Assembly (NCBI GenBank): GCA_013397115.1
Contig: VWZW01001167.1
Span: forward strand, 2,214,903 to 2,278,902
Length of the DNA: 64,000 bases
Source: Edolisoma coerulescens
Taxonomy: Eukaryota > Chordata > Aves > Passeriformes > Campephagidae
Reading direction: 5' to 3'
Shown here: in pieces, positions 1 to 11,811 of the stretch
How positions within the stretch are numbered: position 1 is the stretch's first letter
How the letters are laid out: each line of letters begins with the position of its first letter
Position numbers and translations under genes: made by a program
The notes under the pieces: generated by a model
Told to the model about the DNA's origin: nothing
Databases searched by the model: none
Seen by the model: the letters and a program-made list of their open reading frames with translations, nothing else

Positions 1-2837
1 TTAAATCCAACAACAACTTAATTCAACTTGCCAAGGTATACTGATTTGATTTTGAAGATATCCACCTGCAATATGAAAACAATCAAAATGATATTTTAGT
101 TAAACTTAATAGTGATCTGGTTTTGAGTATTTATCACTTTAGCCTTGTGTGTCTAGTCATTGTTTCGTATTTCGATGGAAGCAAATTTATCTCACTTATG
201 CCATTTCATTGTCTTTGATTTCATAATTAAATATTATGTACTAAATCTCATCTTTCCTTATCCAGTTAATATTATGAATTATGGATTTCAGAATGCCTCT
301 GTACTTAGTAGGAAGTAATTTTGGAAACATCAGATACACACACTAGCAATAAAGTTCTCATTTCTCATACCTTCATGGACTGGAAAAAACAAATCAGGTC
401 AATTACTGGTGTGTTAAAAGTTACTTTGGTCCAGAACCTACCTTGCAATGAAACTGATAATTAATATGTTTCTAATATTTCTGAAAATCTGGAGCAATTT
501 CATTTATACTAAAATTCACAATTAATTTTGTGGGAATTAGGTATGTAAATGGGAATGAAATAAATGGTATCTGGGAAGATTTCAGCCACTGTGCTTTTGG
601 GATAAGGATGCCTCATTGAAATCATCTCTGTAATAGATCAGATTTTCTACATACAACAGACTTGAATGATCAATAGACTTCATGGAGTCTTTCCTTTTTT
701 CCATACCATAAATCTTCATCATTTTTTCACCTTCTTGCCTATCTATGCTCATCTTCTTCTTTGAGCAGTCATCTTCATAATCTCTGGGAAAGCTCACATA
801 AGTATGCACACTGACACTGGGAACACACGTTGCTTAAAATTCATTGGCTTTTTTAAATTGGGCCTGAAGAAATGAGGTTTGGGAACATACTATTCATGAA
901 TGCACTCATCTAATCTTTTGGAAAGCCAGCTGCAAAATTAAATCTCTAGCGGTAAGACTTTTATTTCATGTCACTTCATGAGTTATCCTGTTGTACACAG
1001 AAGCAGTTGTCTTGGCAAGTTGGGTTGAAAGTGCAAGTTTGAATATAAAACTTGAGGACTAGTTTGTGGGTTTGAAAAAAAATAACAAAACCCTGGCATT
1101 GCTCCCATAATCGCATAGTGCCCAAAATTCAATGTCTGTGAGAATAATATTGATCAAAAGAATAATCTAGAAAAAAAGAGCAATGACTGAGAACAGAGCA
1201 TTAGTCATTTGAGGGTAAATGGGAGTAAAGAGAATTGCAACAGAGTGAATACCCAAAGAGTTGTTACACAAAATCTTTTCTATAAGAAGGAGATTAGGGT
1301 GTTATAGCCCAGGATATAGAAAAGCCCTTTAGAATTTCAGAGGAAGGATTTAGCATCCTGAACATGCCTGTTCAAAAACTGGCACAAAATCTGGATTATA
1401 CAGAAAAAATCCTTGTGAATTTGCGGAAAAGTTGTACTTCCACAGGAGTGAGTATTCGCAGAAGCCAAGTGCTATTGTTCAGGTTTTTCTCTACAAGTTT
1501 TATTCTTAGCAAAAATGTAGCACATTCTTATAAAATAAAGAATTTTTTAAAAGGTCAGGACAGTTGAGTTTTTTGAAAGAAACAGGAATCTGTCCCTCTT
1601 CCAGTCTGTACTGATACCTTATCCATTGTAGCAGTCAGTCTTGCTGTTCAGATTACTCTAAGACACTCTCCTTAAGACATACTACATATGACTATTATCT
1701 GTTATCATCAAAAAGATTAATCTATACAATTTCCTACATTACTCCTTAAAGCAAGATGAGGTCTTCTATCCTGTCATTATTTTCAGATTTATCTTATGAA
1801 GTCTGAGCTACTAGTTTGATCAGTTCTTGATAAGCATGATGTTGGGCATGCATATTCTCTTCCACAGTGGAGAAGGAAAATACAGGAATACAGAGGACAT
1901 AATGACTAAGATCTGGGTTTGTTTTCATACAAAAGCCTTGTATCGTCTAGAATCATTAAAAATAGTGAGAGAAGCAGATAAAATAAACACAGGTATGTGT
2001 AAAGAATAAATGAAGTATATATCAAGTAGATTTCTCTAGCTTTCTGCACCAGAGAAGAAACTACTCTAGGCTGGCTGGCAAAAGTGAAATACTCTCTCTC
2101 ACCCCGCTGAAGGAAGATTTTTTGTTCCCGAAAAGAAGATTTCTAGGTACTCCACAATGATTTCATGATATCCTTAAAACAAAAAAAAAATTTCCAAGCT
2201 GAAATTCTAAACACTAGGTTCTAGAAAAGTATCAGCTAGACATGTCCTTTTGATCTGAAAGAGATATTTCCTTTTGATCTGAAATTTGTTTTAGTTACTT
2301 TGTTCTTATGCCAATAACTACTCAAAGAATTACTCTTCTAGGAAAAGCCATTTAATCTCAAAAAGCAACAATATGTTTACCATGTAAAAGCAGTAAGTGG
2401 GTGGAAAAATTGGAAACATGAAAAAATAAGACTCTTCTTGGAACACTGACAGTGTTCAGGAAAGTTAACAAGAGAAGTTCATAGACTACTTTAGATGGAG
2501 TGGTTACAAATGCAAGTTATCCTACAGAAAGGTTACCAGTTCTAACAATCATATTTTAATAAAGCAGTGATGCCTCCCTGGCCTTAAAAGTCTGGAATAT
2601 TAAAACAGAACTCTTAGAGATCATTTAGTCCAACTCAAAATTACTTCATCACCTTAACTGTTCTACTGTAGCACAACAGTGATGATGCTTAAAAATGATA
2701 TGGTAGCTATGGAGACAATCACTATATGGAACATAAAACATTAATATTTTTGATACTCTGTCCATAAATGGTTTTCTGAAAACATAAGTTCTAACAAAAA
2801 GACACAGATTCAGTTACATTTTTCCTCATTATTTTAC
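1..2837. other. Downstream of the last placed exon; nothing firm
   Basis: No PLAT second half could be found here, although exon 2838-2989 has a good donor pointing into this stretch. A charged 75-codon minus-strand reading at 582-809 has no recognisable domain. A short stretch near 2600-2640 ('tcatttagtccaactc') resembles the CR1 end motif but is too decayed to bound. Confidence 0.5.
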
Positions 2838-2989
2838 CTGCCCTCTATAGAAAGTGGTCAGGCTGTTTTTTGAGTTAAGCCATCACTCCCCTGAGCCACT
2901 TTTTTCTCCTTGTATACAAAGGTAAATCTCTCCAGTGGCATGTGCCTTCTTCAAGTCTCCGGTGTGAAAATGGATTTCATATTCCACAA
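2838..2989 (-). pseudogene. PLAT domain H, first-half exon with in-frame TGA
   Basis: The exon is 152 nt, with acceptor TTTTTCTGAAG and donor GGGCAG|GTAAAA, phase 1 to phase 0, the standard first-half pattern. It reads 'VEYEIHFHTGDLKKAHATGE', 'IYLCIQGEKSGSGE', then TGA at 2883-2885, then 'WLNSKNSLTTFYRGQ' in the same frame. PLAT consensus here is G-D-[TS]-G-E-R, so the TGA sits exactly where Arg is usual and a CGA to TGA change at a CpG is the likely origin. The peptide after the stop still has the F.RGQ end. The second half of domain H was not found to the left. Confidence 0.92.
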
Positions 2990-5900
2990 CTTCAGAAAAA
3001 GTAGACAAAAAAACCCAAAAAGTCAGCAGGAGAAAGCACTCCTTGTCCTCTTGCCTGGCACCTGCATTATATACCAATTCCTGGTAGATTTCACCCAAAT
3101 CCCATACTGTACCACCAAACAAGGAGTCAGGTCTCTTCAGTCCTGGTGACATACGCAACCAAAACACATTTCTGCTGCATAACAGGATGGCAATCTACAG
3201 AATATAGAGAATATAGATTTGCTCTGCTCTGACACCACTCCCAGAAAATAAGCACTACTGGTTGCTGTTTGGGGCACAGGATCTCTTGTGTGCTGTCCCC
3301 TTCCCTCTAAGGCAGGAAATTCCTTTCTAAGAAAAAAGTCATACTTACATCCTCTTCAGAAAGTCTAATTTTTTTTTCTAAGACTATTTACTTATATTTC
3401 TTTGGTTTTCCCTCCCTCTATTTTTATTTATCACTAGTTAGACCATAATACTATCACAATGTTCTTAAGTTAAAATCTGCTAATGTGAAACAAAAATAAA
3501 GAATTAGAAATACTTTCAACATCAGCTTTAACATATAAATAGAAAAGACTTCTCACATTTGGCATCACTCTCCAAAGATCGTTCCATTAATGATATAATA
3601 GCCCACAAATACAGGTCAGCTTTGTGAATTTTGAGTTTAAGGGAAATAATTTCTCAGGTGGGGTCATAGTATAGGGATTGGAAGGGACACCTATATCCCC
3701 TATGCAAAGCTTCTGCTTCCTTGCCTCTTTTTGTCACAGTACATAGGTAAGTGATGCAGAGGAGACCAGATTGAATTCATGCCAAAGAAACTTCATGGAA
3801 ATCTCCTGTGTTCACTTTTAAAATTACCTATTTTAGCCCCTGAGTTTATCATGGAAACAAGGAAACACTTGAACAGAAGCAGGTCACAATCTCAATATTC
3901 ATTGTTATTTGCATCATTTTAACAGCAAGGGTCCAGGAAAAAATAAGAAGGGTTTTTGGGGCATGGATTTTATTTTCCTTCTAATGTTGTGTGCTCTTAT
4001 TCAAATTATAATAATAAATATCATTTGTATAGTGCGTTCATTTGGGCCAATTTGTATAACGAGCTGGTACTGTCAATTTATGAATCTAACTTTGGTGGCT
4101 ATATTAGGACTGAGATCCTTACGTAGTCAGCAGAGAAAGACAGGTGCTGTAGGAAACACCTCTGATGGGTTTCCATGTGTTCTAGAGATAAACACTAGAT
4201 CTCAGGAGGCTAAACTTAGATGGTCTAAATGTTCCTTTCCTTCCAGCCACAGGCCTAAGAATAAAAGCTATGCTCTCGTAGCAACACAGGTTTGTAAAAC
4301 ATGACAGTCTAATACTTTTAATAAGGACAACATTTTTATCCACTGGAAAATGCAAAGTCACATTTGGGATGCAGGTAATGAGCAACTCACTCATACCAAG
4401 AATGTATTCAAAAAGGTTTGTATTATCTCTTGAATGTTTTTTATCACAAACATGAAGATTTTTTTTTTTTAAGAACTGAGCAGCCTAAAAATCCAGCATT
4501 TTACAAGTACTGAGCTATCTTCGACTACCACAAATTATCAGCCTTTACTCCTACAACCTTCATCACTGTAGCAGTAAAACATAGACAACATCTAGACTAT
4601 ATGACATTTACGTGCTGGAGAAAGTCTTCCAGCCTCACTCTGCCTCTTTTTCCTCCCTGGAACCTAGCTGGCTCTACAATATCTGCTTTCCCAGAAAATC
4701 ATATGTGCAAAGGAGGGGAGTGGTGCTTTAGACAGACATGAAACCGAGGAGAAACTAAGCACTTTCAGTTTCATAACTGACATTACAAGCCAGAGAGCAT
4801 GGAAATACACATTATTCAAGGATGAAACACATATTTCAGTCTAATGTACATGGTAGGACTTATGAATATCTAAGTATACATCCTGCAAAATTTTATATTT
4901 TCAGAACATTCTTGAGTCAAATCTTTTCCAGGATAGAAATGGTCTATTTAAGCAAACTGTACATTCTTTAAAAAGATTATAATTATGAGAAATTTCTAGT
5001 AGGTTTAAGAATGATTCCATGAACCCAGAAGCTAAAGCTGTCATTTAGTTTCATGCGTAGGTGATAGGAAAACAGGGAAGGAAAAAAAAGTGCTCTGAGG
5101 ATATTTATTTTTAAGCTTTTCTTACAGCTCTTTTCACAAGTTGGTGCTATTCATGATGAGTGTTATAATCAAAAGGTCTGAATTCAAATATTGTGACATC
5201 CTATATAGCTATTTCTTTCTATTTCTAAAAGAAAAAGGTCACATGACTGGATTAACAGTTTTAAAGAGTGGGTGTGTATACTGACTGTAAAATTAATATT
5301 TAAAAGCATTCATTAAATAATAAGGGCTGCATAAGTCTGCTAATGAAAGTGTGCTTGTTCCAATAACCTTCTGAAATGTGTTTTTTTGTCTTTTACTACA
5401 TGAGGATGATGTCTGAGAAAATCTGTTTGCTTAAAAATAGCTTTATTTCACTGCAGCACTATTTACTTCAGGGACTCCCCCTGGGACTATTTTTTTAAAA
5501 ATAATTTAAACTAAGGGCTGGGAAAGTTCTTATAATTGATGGTATCACTCGTGTTTGATGATAAGAAGCAACCCAAGAGTTTAACCAGCTTGGGGCCCTA
5601 ACATGTCTCATTCCTTTCTTCAAGGCAGTTAAATATGCACTGCCAGGAAAAAGACAACATAGCTGCATTGAAGTCAGCGCAGCTACACAGATTTGATCTT
5701 TCTGGAGTTCCAGATAGTTGAAAACGCACAAGCTGTCCAGGTGACACTTTAGTCAGCATTTAAGCAATGGCATTTTTGCTTTCAGGGCAGTTAGGATATG
5801 AAGGCAACATTCATTCAGAGTGTTGCCTTGTCTGTGTAACTGGACCATGTGAGCAGATTCGTTGTAGTCGAAAGGCAACTTGTATGAATAAGATCAAAAT

Positions 5901-8728
5901 ATTTTGGTCCATGTGTCTGATCACTCCTGTGGGGGTCGATTAGAAAATGACAGTGCTCACATCATTATTGCTTTTGTCCAGAATCATTAATACACAGAAT
6001 CATGAGCTTAGCTCAGGAATGTATATAGTGTTTCTGCTGAGTTGGTATTTTCAGCTGAATCTGCTGAATCTATTGATGCATAATTCAAAGCTCAATGTAG
6101 TCATAGCAAATATTTCCTATCAATTGTCCACTATTTAAGTGAAATAAACGTGTACAAAGTAGCCCCCATGAAAGCAGTCATAACACAAAGGGGATGCTGG
6201 GAAATGGGGTAAAAGTTTTTAAATTGAATTTGGGATCATTCTGATTGTGTTCTGCATGAACAACATATCCCAACAACAAAAGTCTATTTGTTGCAGTGCA
6301 CGTGGCTAAAGCCATGCTGGAGGCAGAGGAGTGGTGGATAGGCACCGGAGGCTCTGCAGTCTAATCCCTACATTTGAGTTATGGCAAGTTCCCAGGTCCC
6401 CAGTCATTTCTAGTTTACATGTTTTTGGTTTATTGGTTGATGAGATTCCCACCCAGTGTTAGGTATATCTCCATGTTTATGTATTTCCCCTTGTTAAATA
6501 TGTATGTTTCCAGAATGTTCTTTCTTCTTCAATGCGCCATTTGTTGTTTCCTGTGTTCCCCTCCCCTAAATTGTCCCCACTGGTCATTCCCCTGTTGGCT
6601 CCTCCTATGTTCTCTTTCCCCATTGGTTGTTCCCCTTCTCTCCACCCCTTTTTTTTGCCCCCATATAAAACCCTTGGACACTCCATTGTCCCCTGTATTT
6701 TTGTCCCTGGACCCTCCACCAGCATAAACCTGCTGGAATCCATACAAAAGACCCCTCTCTCCTTCTTTGCCTCCGCCAACGCTTGAGCACCACCTTTGTT
6801 TGGGGCTTGCTCCTTGAGAAGGCGACAGCCATTCCGTGTGCTGCAGCAGAGCCAGTGACATCTGCAGTGGGACACTGTGGGTCTCGGGCAACCCCGACAG
6901 CATCATCTATTAAGGAGTTTCGTTCAACCTTGTCATTCTTTGTCTCTTCCCAATCCTATTTATAAAAATTCTCTTTCAGATGTAAGATAACATAGTGCGA
7001 AACTGAAAGTAATCACCCAATGCTCATTCAAAAAGGAAAAAAACCCCATGAATTAAATACAGGAGAGTAAATATTTTTTTTTTTAATTATCATTTTGTAT
7101 TAATTTCTTGTGTGTGTGTCTAGGAATGAAACCGGAATATAACAATGAAGAGACTTTAGACTGAAGTAGTATTAGGGCCACAATGAATAAAACTGATATT
7201 AACACTTCCAGTTGTAAATCGCTGGACTCCAAAAAATGGTATCTACTAGGTTAGTAGATACCCCTGCTTATGGATTCATTTTTGAGGAAGAGTGTATACA
7301 CATTTTCCCAGAAATTTTCCGAGAAAAACACTCCAACTTTCTAACATACCTCAATAATTAATTACCTTACATGTCAGAATAATGCTTTCAGAGAGTATCT
7401 CCATTTGGCTCTAAGCATAATAGAGGCTTTGAGGGGTGTATTCACAAATTTTTTTTTTTAATTTCTGGACTTTTTATTTGCATTAAAAAATTTAACAAGT
7501 TTGAATTCAGAAAATAATTGTCCATATTTATAGTTCTTCCCATTTTTTTCATAAATAATTTAGGGAAATAGGGCTTTTTAATAAGGTCTAGAATTGCTAT
7601 GTTCATGTTTGTACATTCAGCATATATTACATCCAACATCCAATGCTTTTTTGAATCTGGTGGATCAAAAGCTTAAAATTGTAAGACTTTTCAGTAAATG
7701 AATACAAGGTGCCTATATTTTTTTTAATTATGCAAACCGACACGAAATCAGAAATTTAAAAGGTCTTCACGGGTTTTTTTCAAGTTTCAAATTTAAATTG
7801 GATGAAGCATTTAGGAAACTCTCCTTAGAGAATGGTCTGCAAAAGTCCACGTGGTCTATTTTATTTCTTTCTCTGAGCTGCTTCCATCTTTTTCTATTAG
7901 TTTCTGTTTAAGCAGAACACTCTTTGTACTATAGCCTCCAGCAACAGACCTCTTAACTGGCACTAAAAGCCTCAATATATGATCTTTACTATCTCCATCA
8001 ATCCTCTTTATTCTAATGAGCTGGATAAATGGGAAGCCTGTTCTTAAGTACTAGTGATCAAGTTATCAGTATACAACTGGTTGTTCCAGGGGGAGTGATG
8101 GGGGGTGGATGGCAGAAATCACTTAATTGTCCCTCTGGCATCATACCATTCACGTGTGTTACTAACAGCAGAGAAACACGCAATTTAATGTATCCTTTTG
8201 TCGAATATTACACCCTGTACCATAAATTTCTCATTGCCACCAATAAAACACTAGTGTAATTGAAATTCTTGGATTTCTCTGCTGGCTAATTGTGATGCAT
8301 CTTAAAAATTCTACCTATGTTTTGTAGGGGGTCTGCAATTCTTTCCTTCTTTACTATGTTTCTAGATCACATATATTTCTTTGTGAATAGGAAGAGACAA
8401 GTAATATCACACAGTAGATGATAGTTTGTACTCATCTTCAGCTGACATAGGATTAATTTGAAGAGATAATAAATAATCAAGATCTAAAACTGGAACATCA
8501 TCTAATGTGAAAGAAGTCAAATACTATGTTTGATATCAGCAGTTATGGCATCTCTTGTAATACTCATACCAATGATTTCTCTTTTGTGGCAAATGCATGT
8601 GCAAAACCATCACATTCCTTAATATCAAATTCTCATGGAAATCTTCACACAGTATTTTAGGCCCAAGAGATATACTGGTATTCCAGAGAAAGATCCTGAC
8701 CCCAGTAACAAAAAAGGATGTAGCTTAC
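2990..8728. other. Intron between PLAT G and H
   Basis: This is a long AT-rich intron holding an LTR at about 6366-6926. Open readings such as 3909-4304 (+) lack domain similarity or splice support, and I regard them as chance. Confidence 0.6.
6366..6926 (+). mobile_element. Endogenous retroviral LTR, plus orientation, ends approximate
   Basis: The block has LTR architecture: a pyrimidine-rich U3 with a CCAAT box (ccccattggtt at about 6617), a TATA box (atataaaa at 6663-6670), then a U5-like GC-richer part. A purine-rich stretch just before it (about 6325-6357) could be a polypurine tract remnant. It is clearly related to the solo LTR at 27758-28246 on the opposite strand, since U3 segments around the CCAAT box and the 'GCAAGTTCCCA' start align. 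No target-site duplication could be matched. No gag, pol or env reading is present beside it. Confidence 0.75.
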
Positions 8729-8939
8729 CAAGCAAAGGCTCCTGATCTGCATAGAGAGCTGGCAGCTCCACGCATTTGTCTTCCTTAGGGTTGAACCAGC
8801 AGTCAAAAGCTAAATACATCTCTTCCTTTGTGCCTGTGTGCTTCATATGCAGTAAATCCAAGTGCCATGGTTGTTTTAGCTCACTGTGTGGGCCAGTTAC
8901 CTGAACTTTGTGTTTTGAGCCAATATCTGCCAGTTCATC
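8729..8939 (-). CDS. PLAT domain G, second-half exon
   Basis: The exon is 211 nt, with acceptor CCTCTCGCAG and donor GCTTG|GTAAGC, phase 0 to phase 1. It encodes 'DELADIGSKHKVQVTGPHSE', 'WHLDLLHMKHTGTKEEMYLA', 'FDCWFNPKEDKCVELPAL' and 'YADQEPLL'. W-H-L and F-x-C-W with an acidic turn mark the PLAT second half; RWL has become CWF and the HD turn is TGPHS. It is intact, and the exit phase fits exon 2838-2989 after an intron of about 5.7 kb that contains an LTR. Confidence 0.93.
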
Positions 8940-10432
8940 CTGCGAGAGGAGAAATAGATGAATGGATCTCATTTCAATCGTGCCAGAACAAATGTAGTTG
9001 GCAGCTGTATGCAACAGTTGAACAAACTTCAGTGGTTAAAGAATTGGGGCAGATTTATAACTAGTGCTATTTTCCCCCTTTCTAATCAATACAAAATTGA
9101 TTTAATAACATGAATGAGGAATGCTTGAGGTGTGATATTAGGGAACAAGCAATGGCGGTCACTGCTGAAATCTGTACACAGGGCAAGGCACAATGTTCAT
9201 AATATATATTACACAGATTCAGTAGATTATTTTCAGGCACAGAAGCTTTAGTCAATTTTTAAAACTCTGGACACTATTGGAAATATTTCTTATAACAATA
9301 AAAAATGGTGCAATTAATTATAAATTTGAAGGAGAGCTAATCCAATTTTGAGGAAACATCCAAGATATCCTCCATTTTCACTCTAGATCATACAGAAGCT
9401 GTACATTAAAATCTTGCATTCATAGTTGAGGAAAAAAACAATTTGGCTCCACTGGGGATAACGCAGCATCTCTAGGACACACCATTTGTTGAGTAAGTGA
9501 AAGGAGAGGAGGCCTTAGATATTACAATTGTTGGTTTAAAATCAATATTTTTTTCCCTGTGAGATAAAAAAGGGAGAAAACAGAAGTTATCTTTTCCTCT
9601 TCCTATTCAATACTTCTTGGATTCTTTCCCCTGCTCTTTCATTTTAAATATGCTCAGATAGTAGAAGTCCATGACTTCAGCCTTTCCTCTGACAGGGCAC
9701 TTCCAGTTTCATTCTATTTTTTTGTATTTACCAGGGGTTCTTGGAAATAACTTAGGAAAACCCTCTGAGTACCCCTCATTTTGGATCATGTTTGTGGTTA
9801 GTCTAGTCTTCTTAGTTCCTCTTTCATTAAAGAAAGGAGGAACATCAAAATACAACAAATGATTTCTTTAGCTCAATCATAAAGTTCAATTTGCTAAGAG
9901 GAAAAAGGAAGAGACAATAAATAACAGTGGGAAAAATGAGAAACCATACTATAAAAAGCAGTTCAGAGAAACTGGTGGCAGGAATGAATAAATTACGGGA
10001 GAGAGAAAAGAGAAAAATTAACCTTCTGTACATTTCATCTCATTTATGATTCTTCCTTCTCTATCATCAGCCCCAAAAGCTCTACAGTATCCCACGGCAT
10101 ATTGTATGCTTACAAATTGCTGATTTTTGTGAGATCAACAAAGCCTGTAAATCAGTACCTGCTGCGTGGCATACACTGTGATATGCACCAAGGGACCAAT
10201 TCGCTCACTTAAACATTCTCAGTAAGAGACACTGGGACAATTTGCTCATTCAAAAACCATTGTTCATGTGTTGCTACCTACAAACAAAAATGATGATCTG
10301 TGCCAAACTACACAGAGGACTTAAAAATCAATTTGGTAGTTTAGTTTAAAGAAACTGTTTATCTCAGAATTAAGTGGATTATTGGCTACATGATTCGTAG
10401 GCTTTTCTTGCAATAGAGAAAGGTTGAAGTAC
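8940..10432. other. Intron between PLAT G exons
   Basis: No repeat or coding feature is recognised in this 1.5-kb AT-rich stretch. It is bounded by phase-0 splice sites. Confidence 0.6.
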
Positions 10433-10569
10433 TTTGATCTGAATTGCTTTTCCTCTGACTTGAAGTGGCAACTCTTTGTGACTCAGGTTGCTGTAGAAGA
10501 TAAAAGCAAGGCTTATTGGATCCTCTTCACCACTCAAGTCAGATCCAGTGATATCCATTATCCAGAGAC
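10433..10569 (-). CDS. PLAT domain G, first-half exon
   Basis: The exon is 137 nt, with acceptor TCATCAG and a weak donor CAAA|GTACTT, phase 1 to phase 0. It encodes 'LWIMDITGSDLSGEED', 'ISLAFIFYSNLSHKELPLQ' and 'RGKAIQIK'. It is the shortest first half and the most divergent: the TG turn and RG motif remain but the GDTG segment is gone. It is accepted mainly because it joins 11598-11811 and 8729-8939 in perfect phase. Confidence 0.82.
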
Positions 10570-11597
10570 CTGATGACTTCATGTTGATTTCAGGCAGTTT
10601 AGGACTAAGAGTCAACCTTCTACCTTTAAAAATTATCAGAGAAAGGAAAGATGACAGCATGAGAGAATCTAGCAGGACTGTAGCCTTTTCAGTACACAAA
10701 CAAAGCTCTTTTTGCAGGTTATGTTGTATCTATAGCAACTGCTCACTAAGAATAACACATCAATATCTTCATTATATTTTTTTTTGTGAAGAACTTAGAA
10801 GCCTAATGTTCTTTCTGTGTTTAAAATCTAGTTTCAAAGGAATTTTTTTATGCCAGTGTATTTTCCTTGTCATGTTTGGAAGTAATTGCTAAGAGAATAT
10901 TCAGTCACCTTTTAGAGGTCTAAGTAATTATTCTTGAAAAAGCAATCAATGTTACTAAAGCCAATTTATCATTTAAGAGCATGTAGCCATCTGTAGCATG
11001 CAGGCACCTAATGCAAAGTGAACAATTCTAACCAACTTTGCTTGTAACTAGATGTAAGCTAGCAATATAATAGCTGCTGTAATAGTGTGGGACTGACAGG
11101 TAACCTATAATAAACACACAAAATTATTTGCCAGATCCTCAGAAGATCAATATTACTGTCTTCTTCTCTTTTTCTTCATTAATTACTGTAATTCTTCATT
11201 CTAATTCTGTTTTAACCATTCTAGGTGAAGTGAAAATGATTTCATGAAGAGGAACAGCTCAGAAATACGTACTTTCTACAACTCAGAAAAACCACACAAC
11301 TGAATCAAGGACACCTTATGTCTTCGTCCCTCTGGACAAAGTCCTGTAGTTCATTTCCTTTGCATTGAATTGTTTTCGCAGGATTGAAGGAAGAAATCTT
11401 TTACTACTTCTAAATGAGTAAAGGTCCTGTTGTAAGTGTTCTTTTGCCAAGTACATCCAGGTTTAGATACGCTATAACACTAAGATCAAACTGAAAATTC
11501 ACATTTTCAATAAAAGAAAAATACCATAGAGATTCTGAAAGAGCTGTAGTCAAATATATATAAATGAATGGGCAGGTCAGTTTTGCAGAAAACTTAC
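10570..11597. other. Intron between PLAT F and G
   Basis: AT-rich intron sequence flanked by a phase-1 donor (GTAAGT at 11592-11597) and acceptor. Nothing else is recognised. Confidence 0.6.
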
Positions 11598-11811
11598 CAA
11601 CTGTTACAATCTCACAAACAGTCTCAAATAAGCCCAGATGAGTATCAAGCCAGTTCCACAATGGAAAGGCCCATTCTTTGTCTCAATCTTGTGACTCCTT
11701 GGCTGTTAGCATCTTGAGGTACATCCCTGCCCCATAGCCCTCTCCATCACGTCCTGTGACCACTTTTTGCAAATGGCTCAGAGAAACAGCTTCCACCAAA
11801 AATGAGTCCAC
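11598..11811 (-). pseudogene. PLAT domain F, second-half exon with in-frame TGA
   Basis: The exon is 214 nt, with acceptor TGTTTTGCAG and donor GTTG|GTAAGT, phase 0 to phase 1. It encodes 'VDSFLVEAVSLSHLQKVVTG', 'DGEGYGAGMYLKMLTAKES' and, after a TGA at 11683-11685, 'DKEWAFPLWNWLDTHLG' and 'FETVCEIVTV' in the same frame. The length and both phases are right, so the TGA is a point change (for example CGA or TGG to TGA) and not a frameshift. The conserved W of the W-[FY]-L strand is M here (GMYL). Sequence beyond the stop still looks like PLAT, implying recent damage or readthrough. Confidence 0.93.

Noticed and set aside
582..809. 75-codon charged minus-strand reading, considered as a 3'-terminal exon of the PLAT gene
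   Set aside because: No recognisable domain and no clear acceptor in the phase that would be needed; the intervening second half of PLAT H is also missing.
3909..4304. 131-codon plus-strand reading with a hydrophobic segment
   Set aside because: It lies in the intron between PLAT G and H on the opposite strand, with no domain, no splice support and composition expected from AT-rich DNA.
6477..6906. Overlapping 125-132 codon readings on the minus strand
   Set aside because: They are antisense to the LTR at 6366-6926 and follow from its pyrimidine-rich composition.
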